Made by a program: the position numbers and the translations under genes. 64,000 bases of DNA, taken from contig JACRPY010000002.1 in the NCBI GenBank assembly GCA_016222945.1, positions 798,001 to 862,000 of the forward strand. Reading direction: 5' to 3'. This document shows positions 53,769 through 63,558 of the stretch, piece after piece; the stretch's first letter is position 1, and each line of letters begins with the position of its first letter. The notes under the pieces were generated by a model that searched no databases, was not told the origin of the DNA, and saw only the letters and a list, made by a program, of their open reading frames with translations. Source of the stretch: Methanobacterium sp. Its GTDB lineage: Archaea; Methanobacteriota; Methanobacteria; Methanobacteriales; Methanobacteriaceae.

Positions 53769-54611
53769 TTATTCAGAGTCTATTCCGCCTTTCATAAGCT
53801 TTTCTCTTACTTTTTTATAGAACTCTTTAGTTAACCTTACAAAGTAGGCACATTGATCTGATTTTTTAAAGACAATTTCTTCCATGTAATTAATTTCCTC
53901 TTCAAATTGTCCGTCAATTACTGCAATAGCCTTTTTACCTTCTCTAAGTAACCTAACTTGTATAATACTTTTACTTGATACTACTGTAGGGCGTGAACCA
54001 AGCTTAAATGGACATATTGGAACTATTATAAATGCATCAACTCGGGGATCGACTATAGGGCCGCCTGCAGACATGGAATAAGCAGTAGATCCACTTGGAG
54101 TTGCAACTATTAGTCCATCTGCTCTTAATTCTTCAACAATTTCATCATCTACTTTTATTTCAATATGAAGCATTTTTGCAGGTGTTCTTGTCATTAAAAC
54201 TACTTCATTTAATGCAGGGGCTAAATCATGATTGTGCCAAACTTCAAGACGTGTCCTCTCTTCAATGAAATAATTACCATTCAACACTTCTTTTAGAGCA
54301 TGAAAAGTCTCTTCAGGACCTATTTCTGTTAGAAAACCGACTGTACCCATATTTATTCCGAACACAGGTATTTTTTTACCATCAATAAGGCTTTGGGTTC
54401 TTAAAATAGTTCCATCTCCTCCAATGGCAATGATTATGTCTACATCCATATCAGGAAGTTCACATGATAACTCAGAATATTTATCAAGTTCAGCGGTGAT
54501 TAAAGGGTCTAAAAGCACATCTACATCTTCTTTAATAAGGAAATTAGTAATTTCACCAGCAAGTTCTACACCTTTATGGATATCATGACGTGTTACAATA
54601 CCTATACGCAT
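53769..54611 (-). CDS. nadK: NAD kinase
   Basis: Makes NADP from NAD and ATP. The 280-residue protein has the GGDGT motif (64-68), GINMGTVGFLTE, and the TPSGSTAYSMSAGGP active-site loop. The start ATG 54611 is adjacent to the stop of the FBPase/IMPase gene, with a one-base overlap. In Methanocaldococcus the same two activities are fused in one protein; here they are separate, consecutive genes. Confidence 0.95.
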   Translation of the reverse strand: MRIGIVTRHDIHKGVELAGEITNFLIKEDVDVLLDPLITAELDKYSELSCELPDMDVDIIIAIGGDGTILRTQSLIDGKKIPVFGINMGTVGFLTEIGPEETFHALKEVLNGNYFIEERTRLEVWHNHDLAPALNEVVLMTRTPAKMLHIEIKVDDEIVEELRADGLIVATPSGSTAYSMSAGGPIVDPRVDAFIIVPICPFKLGSRPTVVSSKSIIQVRLLREGKKAIAVIDGQFEEEINYMEEIVFKKSDQCAYFVRLTKEFYKKVREKLMKGGIDSE

Positions 54612-55438
54612 TATAAAACCTCCAAAAATTTGATTATATCGCTATGGATACTTGAATTTGAAGAAGCAACTACAGATGTTCTTTCTTTAACATTTAATTT
54701 GTTATTTAAATCTTTACAGTTTTCGTCAGTCATTGTTCCACCAGCTTCTTCGATTATGAGTTTTGCTGCTGCCATATCAATAATTCTTAAATTTCCCCTG
54801 ATATCAAGAAATGCATCATATGTTCCACCAGCTACATAACATAATTCAATAGCAATGGAGCCTAAAAGCCTTATTCGTCTTACTAAACTGAATATTTCGC
54901 CTATTTCATCCATTTTGGCACCGCGAATATAAACTCCTATTGAAGAACCTGCAATAGTTTCATGTGAAGATGTTATCAACTTATTTCCATTAACATGGGA
55001 TCCTTTTCCTTTAAAACCCTCATAAAGGTCTCCTGTAGCAAAATTTTTAACAAAACCCATTTTAATATCATTTATTGTTGATAAATCTAAAGCAGGAGCA
55101 ATTGCAATGGATATTGCATAAGCAGGTATGTTTTTTACGGCATTCGCTGTTCCGTCCAGCGGATCAACTACAAATGTGGCTTCAGGTTTTCCATTTCCTA
55201 TTTTAACTTCGCCTATTTCTTCACTAACAAGATTAACTGTTTTTCCAGTATTTTCTAGAACTTCTATAACTTTTTCTTCTGCTACTTCGTCAATTAATTT
55301 TGTAGGAGTACCATCAGCTCCGATTTTCATGACTTCACCGGATTTCTCCTTACCAACTAATGGGGAGATGGCTTTTTGAACTTCATCGATTATATCATAG
55401 GAAACATTCCTCCAAAACTCCATATCTTTGTTTTCCAT
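54611..55438 (-). CDS. suhB: fructose-1,6-bisphosphatase / inositol monophosphatase family
   Basis: A 275-residue metal-dependent phosphatase of the archaeal dual-activity IMPase/FBPase class. It has VSEEIGE (metal Glu), VDPLDGTANAVKN (metal Asp pairs) and IIDMAAAKLIIEEAGG. It acts in gluconeogenesis and in inositol phosphate formation. Its end coincides with the nadK start and its start is 6 nt from the pdaD stop, so all three are one leftward transcript. Confidence 0.92.
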   Translation of the reverse strand: MENKDMEFWRNVSYDIIDEVQKAISPLVGKEKSGEVMKIGADGTPTKLIDEVAEEKVIEVLENTGKTVNLVSEEIGEVKIGNGKPEATFVVDPLDGTANAVKNIPAYAISIAIAPALDLSTINDIKMGFVKNFATGDLYEGFKGKGSHVNGNKLITSSHETIAGSSIGVYIRGAKMDEIGEIFSLVRRIRLLGSIAIELCYVAGGTYDAFLDIRGNLRIIDMAAAKLIIEEAGGTMTDENCKDLNNKLNVKERTSVVASSNSSIHSDIIKFLEVL

Positions 55439-55444
55439 AGTTTT

Positions 55445-55888
55445 TTACTCCAAATATACTACTGCAGCCACTACTGAACCTTCATCTTTAACAACATGGC
55501 TCTGGGTTTCAACAATAATTTTATTAATTTCCATTTCCCTAATTTTCATCATTTCTTTAACCATAAAAACTGCTTTTTCCTTTACTTCTTCTGGATCTTT
55601 ATTTAAAGCTGAATTTTCCACTACACATCCAAAATCCTCAGATGTTGCAACGGCGATTGCCGCAGAAATGATATCTCCTTTGTTATCGGATGTTGAATGG
55701 GCTAAAACACAGTTTATCATGGCCCCTGCTTCCAGTTTTGGAAGTTCTACGAATTTTGAGCCTTTTGGAATTATACTGGATACTTTAATTAAATTTACAT
55801 CCCCTATTCCTGCATCTAATAGGGCATTGTCAAATGCATTGAGTTTACTTGGACCTTCTGCCTTTCCTGAAGTTATTGCTATTTTCAT
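55445..55888 (-). CDS. pdaD: pyruvoyl-dependent arginine decarboxylase
   Basis: Decarboxylates arginine to agmatine for polyamines. The precursor of 147 residues self-cleaves between the serines of KVSSIIP (Ser37-Ser38 with ATG 55888) to form the pyruvoyl group. [30 protein letters not shown] and a C-terminal [15 protein letters not shown] complete the family pattern. AAGTGATAATC precedes ATG 55888; a GTG three codons earlier is within that site. Agmatinase, the next enzyme, is 0.75 kb away on the other strand. Confidence 0.95.
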   Translation of the reverse strand: MKIAITSGKAEGPSKLNAFDNALLDAGIGDVNLIKVSSIIPKGSKFVELPKLEAGAMINCVLAHSTSDNKGDIISAAIAVATSEDFGCVVENSALNKDPEEVKEKAVFMVKEMMKIREMEINKIIVETQSHVVKDEGSVVAAVVYLE

Positions 55889-56166
55889 GATTATCACTTA
55901 ATATTTAAATATTGAAACAGATATAGCTTAATCTATAGTATTTTTAAACGTATTTCATATTAGATGGCTGTACTTTTCATTCCATTTAAGTTATCTATAA
56001 AACGTTTATATCATATATAAATAAACATATCTTAAGATTTTACAGATTAAAGAGCTAAATTGTGATCATAAACATATTTTATATAGTTAATATATTATTT
56101 TATATTTCATAAAATTTTATACTTCATAAAGGTTCTTTAATACTATTATATTCGGAGGAAATTATT

Positions 56167-56556
56167 ATGTCAAAGAAGGTTGTAGAAGTAAAAACCTTAA
56201 AAGTAGGTAAATATGTCATTTTAGACGGTGAAGCATCAAAAATTTCAAGTATTCAGACATCATCTCCTGGAAAACACGGCGCTGCAAAGGCAAGAGTGGA
56301 AGCTACAGGAATATTTGACGGTCAAAAAAGAAGCTTTGTAAAACCTGTTGATTCCAAGTGTGACGTCCCAATGATTGATAAAAGAGTAGCTCAAGTCCTT
56401 GCTTTAATGGGGAAGGATGTTCAACTCATGGATCTTGAATCTTACGAAACATTTGAATTACCTATACCTGAAGAACTTAAAAAGGACATTGTTGAAGGCG
56501 CAGAAGTTGATTACATAGAGGCGTTGGGCAAGCAAAAAATCATGAGGGTTAAATAG
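56167..56556 (+). CDS. eif5a: translation factor aIF5A
   Basis: Assists peptide bond formation at stalled ribosomes and needs hypusine made from spermidine. The 129-residue protein has the N-terminal SH3-like domain with the hypusination loop [10 protein letters not shown] (Lys36) and a C-terminal OB fold. GGAGG lies 8 nt before ATG. It is followed by agmatinase and is divergent from pdaD, placing a spermidine-dependent factor amid polyamine genes. Confidence 0.97.
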   Translation: MSKKVVEVKTLKVGKYVILDGEASKISSIQTSSPGKHGAAKARVEATGIFDGQKRSFVKPVDSKCDVPMIDKRVAQVLALMGKDVQLMDLESYETFELPIPEELKKDIVEGAEVDYIEALGKQKIMRVK

Positions 56557-56643
56557 TTGAATTGTATTAATTTCAATTATTTTTACTTTTTCGTACGATT
56601 ATTTATTATTAAGGCTATTTTAAGCAAATAAAGGGGATAAAAA

Positions 56644-57522
56644 ATGCTTTTTTACACACAAAACCCTTTACAATTTGCATTTTCAAAGATAGGCGACGAA
56701 TCAGAAATCTCCAATTTAAATAAAAATGCCAAAAATTTTGGTATAATTGGAGCACCATTTGATAGTACATCAACCTATAAAACTGGTGCAAGATTTGGTC
56801 CAAAGACTGTTCGTGAAGCATCTTATAATTTTGAAAGATATAATATGGTTTTAAAAAAAACTTTAGATGCAAATATTTATGATTTCGGCGATATCGAAGT
56901 AATTCAGGGTAATTTCAAAAAAACATCTCAGTTAATAGAATCAACTGTATCAGATATTTTAGAGATGAGTATTATTCCAATAGTCATCGGCGGTGAACAT
57001 ACTGTAAGTTACGGTGTTTTAAAAGCGATGGATGTTGAAGATATAACAATTATTCATTTTGATGCCCATATGGACCTGCGAGATGAATATATGGGTGAAA
57101 AATATTCCCATGCAACTGTAATGCGCCGAATAATGGATTTAAATCCCAAGGGTATGATTCAAATTGGCTTGAGGTCATCTTTAGAAGAAGAAATCAAATT
57201 TGCGCGAGAAAACCAGATAAGCTATTTTACTTCTCATGAAGTCAATGAAAACCTTGAAAAGGTTAAAAATACAATAAAAAAGGTTAAAGGTCCTATTTAT
57301 CTAAGTTTGGACATAGATATGCTTGATCCAGCTTATGCACCCAATGTAGGCACTCCTTCTCCATGCGGATTAAATCCTTTCCAACTTGAAAGTCTGATCC
57401 ACTCATTTAAAGGAAAAGAAGTGGTTGGTTTTGATTTAGTTGAAGTTTCATCAACTGAAATTGGAAATATAACCTCAATTAATGGTGCAAAAGCAATTTA
57501 TGACTTTTTATCTGTTCAATAA
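56644..57522 (+). CDS. speB: agmatinase
   Basis: Hydrolyses agmatine to putrescine and urea. The 292-residue ureohydrolase has the binuclear manganese motifs GGEHTVSYG, HFDAHMDLRDEY and SLDIDMLDPAYAP, and FDLVEVSS near the end. It starts at ATG 56644 with AAAGGGGATAAAA before it, 87 nt after the aIF5A gene. It likely shares a transcript with aIF5A. Confidence 0.95.
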   Translation: MLFYTQNPLQFAFSKIGDESEISNLNKNAKNFGIIGAPFDSTSTYKTGARFGPKTVREASYNFERYNMVLKKTLDANIYDFGDIEVIQGNFKKTSQLIESTVSDILEMSIIPIVIGGEHTVSYGVLKAMDVEDITIIHFDAHMDLRDEYMGEKYSHATVMRRIMDLNPKGMIQIGLRSSLEEEIKFARENQISYFTSHEVNENLEKVKNTIKKVKGPIYLSLDIDMLDPAYAPNVGTPSPCGLNPFQLESLIHSFKGKEVVGFDLVEVSSTEIGNITSINGAKAIYDFLSVQ

Positions 57523-57741
57523 ATTAAAAAGTTAAAAATTTTTTATTTTTTTTAAAATTTATATATTATGATTAAGTAATAGATAGTCAATTCAAAATTT
57601 AATGGGGAAAATGAATATTGATACTTTTTAAAAAGTATTTTTAAAGGATTATGCTAAAATAATCACCATGAAACTCAATAAATTAAATTTTAACCATGTT
57701 TAGTAAGTATATATAATGTATTTTAGTTATTTGGAGCTGAT

Positions 57742-58980
57742 ATGATGAATACAAGAGAAGTTAAACTTTCAGGACACATAATTGACTCATTAACACTCCC
57801 TAAATCTCTTGATCTTATAATGGACATGGGTGGAGATTTTGAAATTCTTGATGTTCATGTAGGTAAACATAAAAAGGATATAAGTCATGCTAAAATCAAG
57901 GTTATAGGAAAAGATGAATCTCATTTAGGAGAAATACTGGATGAATTAGGTGAAATAGGGGCAGTAATTGTAGAAATCAAGGAAATCGAGCTTCTTGAAT
58001 CTCAAAAAGATAAAACACTTCCTGAAGATTTTTATTCAACCACAAATCACCCTACTTATGTCCGATATAGGGATGAATGGGTAGAGGTTGAAGATATTGA
58101 AATGGACTGTATGATTGTAATTGATCCAGATGAAGAAAAAGCCAAATGTTTGCCAATAGGTAAAATAAAGAAGGGAAATTTAATTGTTGTGGGAAGGGAA
58201 GGTATTAAAGTTGTTCCTCCTGAAAGGCCTAGGGGTAAAAAGGGTGTTTTTGAGTTCATGTCCAGTGAAGCGTCATCAGAAAAGCCTGTAAGGTCCATTA
58301 TAGAAAAAATTGCTTCTGAAATCAGAGAAATTAAAGAAAGGAAAGGTAAAATAGCTATTGTAGCAGGTCCAGCAATAATACACACAGGTTCAGCACTAAT
58401 TCTTGCTCGAATGATAAGAGAAGGGATTATTGATGTTTTATTTGCAGGTAATGCCCTTGCAACCCATGATATTGAAAACGCACTTTATGGAACATCACTT
58501 GGAGTTTGCACCAAACATGGTGAAGCTGTTGTTAGGGGTCACAGGCATCATATTTACGCTATTAATGAAATAAATAAGGCAGGTTCAATAAAAGAAGCTG
58601 TGGATAAAGGAATATTGACTAGCGGAATTATGTATGAATGCGTGAAAAATAATGTACCATTTGTGCTTGCAGGCTCAATAAGGGATGATGGGCCTCTTCC
58701 AGATGTTATAACTGACGTAATAGATGCGCAAGAGGAAATGCGAAAATATGCACAGAATGTGGATATGGTGATTATGATTGCAACAATGCTTCATTCTATA
58801 GCAACAGGAAACATACTCCCGTCTTATGTAAAAAGTATATGTGTGGATATAAATCCTGCAACAGTCACAAAACTCGCAGATAGGGGAAGTGCTCAGGTTG
58901 TAAGCATAGTTACAGACGTTGGGGCATTTTTACCTATTTTATATGAAAATCTTGAAGGATTGGATTGTATTAAAGAATAA
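57742..58980 (+). CDS. TIGR00300-family protein, probable archaeal ornithine cyclodeaminase
   Basis: A 412-residue protein of the LOR/SDH-like TIGR00300 family. The N-terminal part (1-100) opens [20 protein letters not shown]. The C-terminal Rossmann-like domain has [40 protein letters not shown] and [12 protein letters not shown] methanococcal member converts ornithine to proline with NAD. That activity fits a neighbourhood handling arginine and agmatine. GGAGCTGAT lies before ATG 57742. The assignment rests on family resemblance. Confidence 0.8.
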   Translation: MMNTREVKLSGHIIDSLTLPKSLDLIMDMGGDFEILDVHVGKHKKDISHAKIKVIGKDESHLGEILDELGEIGAVIVEIKEIELLESQKDKTLPEDFYSTTNHPTYVRYRDEWVEVEDIEMDCMIVIDPDEEKAKCLPIGKIKKGNLIVVGREGIKVVPPERPRGKKGVFEFMSSEASSEKPVRSIIEKIASEIREIKERKGKIAIVAGPAIIHTGSALILARMIREGIIDVLFAGNALATHDIENALYGTSLGVCTKHGEAVVRGHRHHIYAINEINKAGSIKEAVDKGILTSGIMYECVKNNVPFVLAGSIRDDGPLPDVITDVIDAQEEMRKYAQNVDMVIMIATMLHSIATGNILPSYVKSICVDINPATVTKLADRGSAQVVSIVTDVGAFLPILYENLEGLDCIKE

Positions 58981-59016
58981 ATTGAAATTAAATTTCTTTT
59001 TTTGACTATTTTTTTA

Positions 59017-59325
59017 TTATTCTATGGTAACTTTAGTTTTGAAGTAATATAAGGACACTAAAATCAAGAACAAAACGGCAATATCTGTTATTACCATGTA
59101 GACAGTTGGTACAACAATTCCAATGTGATCCAAAGAATTCATGATCAAATAGAAAGCGATAGCAATAAAGAATATCAAAGAACTTTTTTTAAAGTAATCA
59201 TACCTTAAAAACATGTTTGCTTGCATTTGTTCCTTATTATGGGTTAAATAGGTCCAACATGTCATAAAAATACTTACTAGAATCGAAACAAAGGTTATTA
59301 CTGCAAGTATGTAATAAATATCCAT
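59017..59325 (-). CDS. three-helix membrane protein of unknown function
   Basis: A 102-residue protein with three hydrophobic helices (about 4-25, 48-65 and 70-95). A short polar loop TYLTHNKEQMQANMFLRYDYFKKS is quoted here only for its basic, cytoplasmic-looking character. No family is recognised. AAAGGTGAGCC lies just before ATG. It is divergent from the FAD reductase gene. Confidence 0.7.
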   Translation of the reverse strand: MDIYYILAVITFVSILVSIFMTCWTYLTHNKEQMQANMFLRYDYFKKSSLIFFIAIAFYLIMNSLDHIGIVVPTVYMVITDIAVLFLILVSLYYFKTKVTIE

Positions 59326-59407
59326 TCAGGCTCACCTTTTTTTTGTATTAAAACATTTACATATTTTATATATATCTATTGTCATATATTATTTTTGGGG
59401 CTCAATT

Positions 59408-60466
59408 ATGGATAAAGTATTGATTTCTGGTGCTGGTCTTGCAGGTTTATCTGCAGCTATTAATCTTGCAAAAGAAGGCTATGAAGTCAATGTTTTTGAG
59501 AGAAATAAAGATGTTGGACAAAGATTTCATGGAGATCTTCAAGGTCTTGAGAACTGGTCTGAAAAAGAAGATGTTTTAGCGGAAATTAGAAAAATGAGCA
59601 TCGATACAAACTTCGACTGTCATCCTTTCAGTATAATAACTGCTACTAACAGTATAAAAACTAATGAAGTAACAACTTTAAAAAAACCACTATATTACCT
59701 TGTTAAAAGGGGAAATGTGGATAATAGCCTTGATTTTGGTTTAAAAGAACAGGCATTAGATGCTGGCGTTAATATACACTTTGAAAAAACAATTAATGAA
59801 GAAGATGCAGATATTGTGGCAACAGGACCTGTTTTAGAAAATGTTGTAGGTGTTGTTAAAGGAATAACATTTAAAACAGACCTAAAAGATACTGCTACGG
59901 TTTTATTTAACAATGAAGCTGCTTTTAAGGGATATTCATATCTTCTTGTAACTAAAGGATATGGATGCATGTCATCAGTTCTATTAGATAATTTTAATAA
60001 AACTGATTCCTGTTTTAGGAAAACAAAGGAATTTTTTTCTAATTTATATAAATTTAATATTGAAGAGGCACGAAATTGCGGAGGAATGGGCTGTTTTTCT
60101 ATAAATAGCAGATTTAAAAAGGGGAAAACTATATTTGTAGGGGAAGCTGCTGGTTTACAGGATTTATTTTTAGGTTTTGGGATGAGATACGCAATAACTT
60201 CAGGTTTTCAAGCAGCAAGAAGTATTATTAATGATGAAGACTATGAAATTATGGCTAAATCGTGTTTTGAGGGTAAATTAAAAGCAGGTATTGTAAACCG
60301 TTATTTATGGGAAAAATTAAATAAAAATAATTACTCATTGGCAGTGAATAATTTTAATTGGATTATAAATAATTTTAATTGGATATATAATTATAACATG
60401 TTTTGGAGGATTTTATATCCTTTTGCATTAAATGGGATGAGAAGAAGATATAATTGGTTTAAATGA
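59408..60466 (+). CDS. geranylgeranyl reductase-family FAD oxidoreductase
   Basis: A 352-residue flavoprotein with the N-terminal FAD loop GAGLAGLSAAINLAKEG, ERNKDVG and a central FVGEAAGLQDLFLGFGMRYA motif that contacts FAD in the geranylgeranyl reductase/PHBH group. Such enzymes saturate isoprenoid chains of archaeal lipids, but this member is divergent and the substrate unknown. The C-terminus ends in aromatic repeats (FNWIINNFNWIYNYN) that may sit at the membrane. It stands alone. Confidence 0.8.
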   Translation: MDKVLISGAGLAGLSAAINLAKEGYEVNVFERNKDVGQRFHGDLQGLENWSEKEDVLAEIRKMSIDTNFDCHPFSIITATNSIKTNEVTTLKKPLYYLVKRGNVDNSLDFGLKEQALDAGVNIHFEKTINEEDADIVATGPVLENVVGVVKGITFKTDLKDTATVLFNNEAAFKGYSYLLVTKGYGCMSSVLLDNFNKTDSCFRKTKEFFSNLYKFNIEEARNCGGMGCFSINSRFKKGKTIFVGEAAGLQDLFLGFGMRYAITSGFQAARSIINDEDYEIMAKSCFEGKLKAGIVNRYLWEKLNKNNYSLAVNNFNWIINNFNWIYNYNMFWRILYPFALNGMRRRYNWFK

Positions 60467-60612
60467 GGATTATTAGATAATTTGTGGATTTATTTTGCTT
60501 TTTAATTTATTTTTTCATGAATTGTAATGAATTTATTTATATTTAAGATGGATAAAACAATAAGTAGGTAAAAACATTTCAAATCATAATTTATAAAAAT
60601 TGAGGCAAGAAG

Positions 60613-62220
60613 ATGATCAAAGGTAATTTAGTGGACGTGTTTACTGAAAGGATCTATCCAGCAGAAATATACTTTAGTGATGGAGTGATAGAATGTGTGA
60701 AGCCAGTTGAAGATAAATTCAATCATTTTATTCTACCAGGATTTATTGATGCCCACATACACATAGAAAGTTCTATGCTCACACCTTCAAAGTTTGCTGA
60801 AACCGTGGTTCCTCATGGAACAACTTCAGTTGTATCTGATCCCCATGAAATTGCCAATGTCTTGGGAACCCGAGGAATAAAATACATGATTAAAGATGCA
60901 GCAACTGTTCCCTTAAATATTTTTTTCACAGCACCATCATGTGTCCCTGCAACACCTTTTGAAACTTCAGGAGCAATAATCAATGCAAAAGAAATTGATA
61001 AACTTCTTGATATGGATGAAATAGTTGCATTAGGGGAAATGATGAATTTTCCAGGAGTATTAGCAGACGATATTGAAGTTATGACTAAAATCAATGCTGC
61101 AAAGAAGCATAAAAAACCTGTTGATGGGCATGCGCCTCTTTTATCTGGTGAAGAGCTTTGTAAATACATTAAAGCAGGAATTTCCACTGATCACGAATGT
61201 ACAATTGCCTCTGAAGTAATTGAAAAAAGAAAGCTGGGCATGAAAATAATGCTCAGACAAGGTTCATCTGCCAAAAATTTAGTTGATTTAATTGATGCTG
61301 GTGGAGATTTCATTGTTTCGGATGATAAACACCCTGAAGACCTTATAAAAGGACATGTTAATTTAATGCTTAAAGAAGCTGTTCAATCAGGACTGGATCC
61401 AATTAAAGCAATTAAAATGGCCACTTTAAACCCTGCAACTCATTATAATCTAAATAAGGGTTTAATTGCCCCAGGAAAAGCTGCAGATATTGTTATTGTG
61501 GACAATTTAGAAGATTTTAATGTAAAAGATGTATTTATAGGTGGAAAGAAGGTTGCAAGTGATGGTAAACCTTTATTTTCTATAAATTCTCCTGATCTTC
61601 AAAGTACTTTCAACATAAAGGATAAAGTTCCGGACGATTTTGAAATCCTTTCAAGTAATAAAGAAGAAAAAGTAAAGGTAATTGAAGTAATTGAAGGACA
61701 ATTACTCACAGAAGAGTCTGAATCTGTTTTAAAAGTTTCTGATGGTAAATTAATGCCAGATATAAAAAAAGATATTTTGAAAATTTCTGTTCTTGAAAGA
61801 TATGGCCAAAATAAAATAACAAATGCATTTGTTCAGGGGTTCGGACTTCAAGATGGGGCTATTGCTTCAAGTGTTGCCCATGACTCCCATAATATAATTG
61901 TTGTAGGTACAAACAGTCAGGACATGGCTGAAGCTGCAAATAAACTCGTTAAAAATAATGGAGGGCTTGTAATAGCATTTAATGGTGATCATCATTCATT
62001 AAAGCTACCGATTGCAGGATTAATGAGTAATGAAACTGCAGCTGAGGTTTCTTTAAAACTTGAAACTTTACACAATGTTTTAGAGGATATTGGATGTAAA
62101 CTTGATTCACCTTTTATGACAATGTCATTTTTGGCCCTTCTGGTGATTCCAAAGCTTAAAATCAGTGACGGGGGATTGTTTGATGTTGAAAAGTTTGAAT
62201 TTGTGGATGTAATAAAATAA
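60613..62220 (+). CDS. ade: adenine deaminase
   Basis: Deaminates adenine to hypoxanthine in purine salvage. The 535-residue amidohydrolase has [15 protein letters not shown], the metal His-x-His, [39 protein letters not shown] and [10 protein letters not shown], as expected. The C-terminal domain contains [29 protein letters not shown] precedes ATG at close range. The methylthioinosine/adenosine phosphorylase at 21.9 kb may feed the same salvage pathway. Confidence 0.95.
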   Translation: MIKGNLVDVFTERIYPAEIYFSDGVIECVKPVEDKFNHFILPGFIDAHIHIESSMLTPSKFAETVVPHGTTSVVSDPHEIANVLGTRGIKYMIKDAATVPLNIFFTAPSCVPATPFETSGAIINAKEIDKLLDMDEIVALGEMMNFPGVLADDIEVMTKINAAKKHKKPVDGHAPLLSGEELCKYIKAGISTDHECTIASEVIEKRKLGMKIMLRQGSSAKNLVDLIDAGGDFIVSDDKHPEDLIKGHVNLMLKEAVQSGLDPIKAIKMATLNPATHYNLNKGLIAPGKAADIVIVDNLEDFNVKDVFIGGKKVASDGKPLFSINSPDLQSTFNIKDKVPDDFEILSSNKEEKVKVIEVIEGQLLTEESESVLKVSDGKLMPDIKKDILKISVLERYGQNKITNAFVQGFGLQDGAIASSVAHDSHNIIVVGTNSQDMAEAANKLVKNNGGLVIAFNGDHHSLKLPIAGLMSNETAAEVSLKLETLHNVLEDIGCKLDSPFMTMSFLALLVIPKLKISDGGLFDVEKFEFVDVIK

Positions 62221-62257
62221 TTGTAAATAGAGAACATTTTAAAGATATGGCGATTTT

Positions 62258-63133
62258 ATGAAAGTTGTACCTCTTGCTTTTGAAAGTTTAGGTGTCAGAT
62301 CAATGGCTACATTTGTTGAAACTGATCAAAAAATCTTAATTGACCCTGGAACTTCAATTGCACCTAAAAGATTTGGATATCCGCCGTGGAAAAACGAATT
62401 CGATGCATTGTATAGCTCCAGAGCTAAAATCAATGAGTATGGGGAAAAAGCAGGTATATTTACTGTAAGCCATTATCATCATGACCATTACACTCCATTT
62501 GAGCTTGGGAAATTTCTGGATTCATCCCCTAAAGCTGCGGAGAAACTTTATAGCGGAAAAAAATTATTTATCAAACATTCCACTTCTAAAATTAATAAAA
62601 GCCAGCAAAAACGTGCTGCTGATTTTTTAAAGAATTTAGAAGATTTAAACTGTGAGGTTTCCTATGCAGATGGTAATATATTTGAAATAGGGGAAACAAC
62701 ACTTAAATTTTCAAATCCACTTCCCCACGGGTCTGAGGGAAGCCGCTTAGGATATGTGATTACTACAACAATCCAGTACAATGGAAAGAGTTTGATGCAT
62801 GCATCTGATGTCCAAGGGCCTATTTATGAAGGATCAAAACAGTTTATTCTTAATGAAAATCCGGATATTTTGATATTGAGCGGTCCTCCAATTTATCTTC
62901 AAGGATTTGCCATTGAAAGAGGAGATATTGAAAGTGCAAGAAGGAATTTAATTGAAATATCTAATAAAATACCCAAAGTAATTGTGGATCATCATCTTCT
63001 AAGAGATATGCGATGTTTTGATTTTATAAAGTCAGTAGAAAAAGAATCAGATAATGAGATAGTTGTAGCATCAGAAATTTTAGGTAAAGAACCTGATTTG
63101 TTGGAAGCACGGCGAAAAGAATTTTATGTATAA
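62258..63133 (+). CDS. UPF0282 metallo-beta-lactamase-fold hydrolase
   Basis: A 291-residue protein with the MBL fold metal motif [10 protein letters not shown] (about 70-79), an earlier [17 protein letters not shown] and a later HASDVQGP with the second metal Asp/His. This matches the archaeal UPF0282 family. The substrate is unknown. It starts 37 nt after ade in the same direction and may be cotranscribed. Confidence 0.85.
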   Translation: MKVVPLAFESLGVRSMATFVETDQKILIDPGTSIAPKRFGYPPWKNEFDALYSSRAKINEYGEKAGIFTVSHYHHDHYTPFELGKFLDSSPKAAEKLYSGKKLFIKHSTSKINKSQQKRAADFLKNLEDLNCEVSYADGNIFEIGETTLKFSNPLPHGSEGSRLGYVITTTIQYNGKSLMHASDVQGPIYEGSKQFILNENPDILILSGPPIYLQGFAIERGDIESARRNLIEISNKIPKVIVDHHLLRDMRCFDFIKSVEKESDNEIVVASEILGKEPDLLEARRKEFYV

Positions 63134-63139
63134 TATTGT

Positions 63140-63350
63140 GTCTGCTGGTACGTTATATTTTTCTGCCAGAGGCTTAACATGTGTATCATGAACTTTCTTG
63201 ATATAATATGCTTTTTTTTAGCATAAGTTTTGGTTTGACCATATTTAGATTGAACATACTTAACTAAACCTTTCTTTTGATACTCTGCTCTTTCCTGGTT
63301 GAATCTGTCTAAAGCAGTTTGAATAACGTTATAAAAAATCTTAAAAAAAA
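63140..63350 (-). pseudogene. frameshifted remnant of an unidentified lysine-rich protein
   Basis: On the minus strand one frame encodes ALDRFNQERAEYQKKGLVKYV and then KYGQTKTYAKKK. After the A8 run (plus strand T8 at 63212-63219) the neighbouring frame continues AYYIKKVHDTHVKPLAEKYNV. Restoring one A would join them. The joined piece has no start codon or ribosome-binding site and runs into the end of the UPF0282 gene, so both ends are lost. I do not recognise the family. The rest of the gap (63351-63416) includes the likely former C-terminus of the TPR gene. Confidence 0.5.
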
Positions 63351-63416
63351 AGTAAAAATATAAAAATAAACAGCTTAATTCTCACCCATCAATTCTAAAA
63401 GTTCCTTTTTAGCTTT

Positions 63417-63558
63417 CAAAAATCTATGATTTTTGATTGCCCGAAAATCGGAGCTTACAAATCATCAAAAATCTTTTATTTTTGTGCAAGAAAAATGCTT
63501 TGCATTTTTCTAGCTTTGATTTGTGCTCCAAAATTCTACGAATTTTGAGAGATTTTCG
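63417..63558 (-). repeat. nested-hairpin array D, embedded in the 3' end of the TPR gene
   Basis: Three nesting levels. Outer stem CGAAAATC (63442-63449) pairs with GATTTTCG (63551-63558). Within it are CAAAATTC/GAATTTTG (63529-63547, loop TAC) and a second stem ACAAATCA (63457-63464)/TGATTTGT (63517-63524). The loop of this second stem itself contains CAAAAAT/ATTTTTG (63466-63484), TGCA, and AGAAAAATGC/GCATTTTTCT (63489-63511). A further hairpin CAAAAATC/GATTTTTG (63417-63435) lies outside. Linkers (GAGC, AGA, GGAGCTT) match array B. The array codes the last residues and stop of the current TPR frame. Confidence 0.85.
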
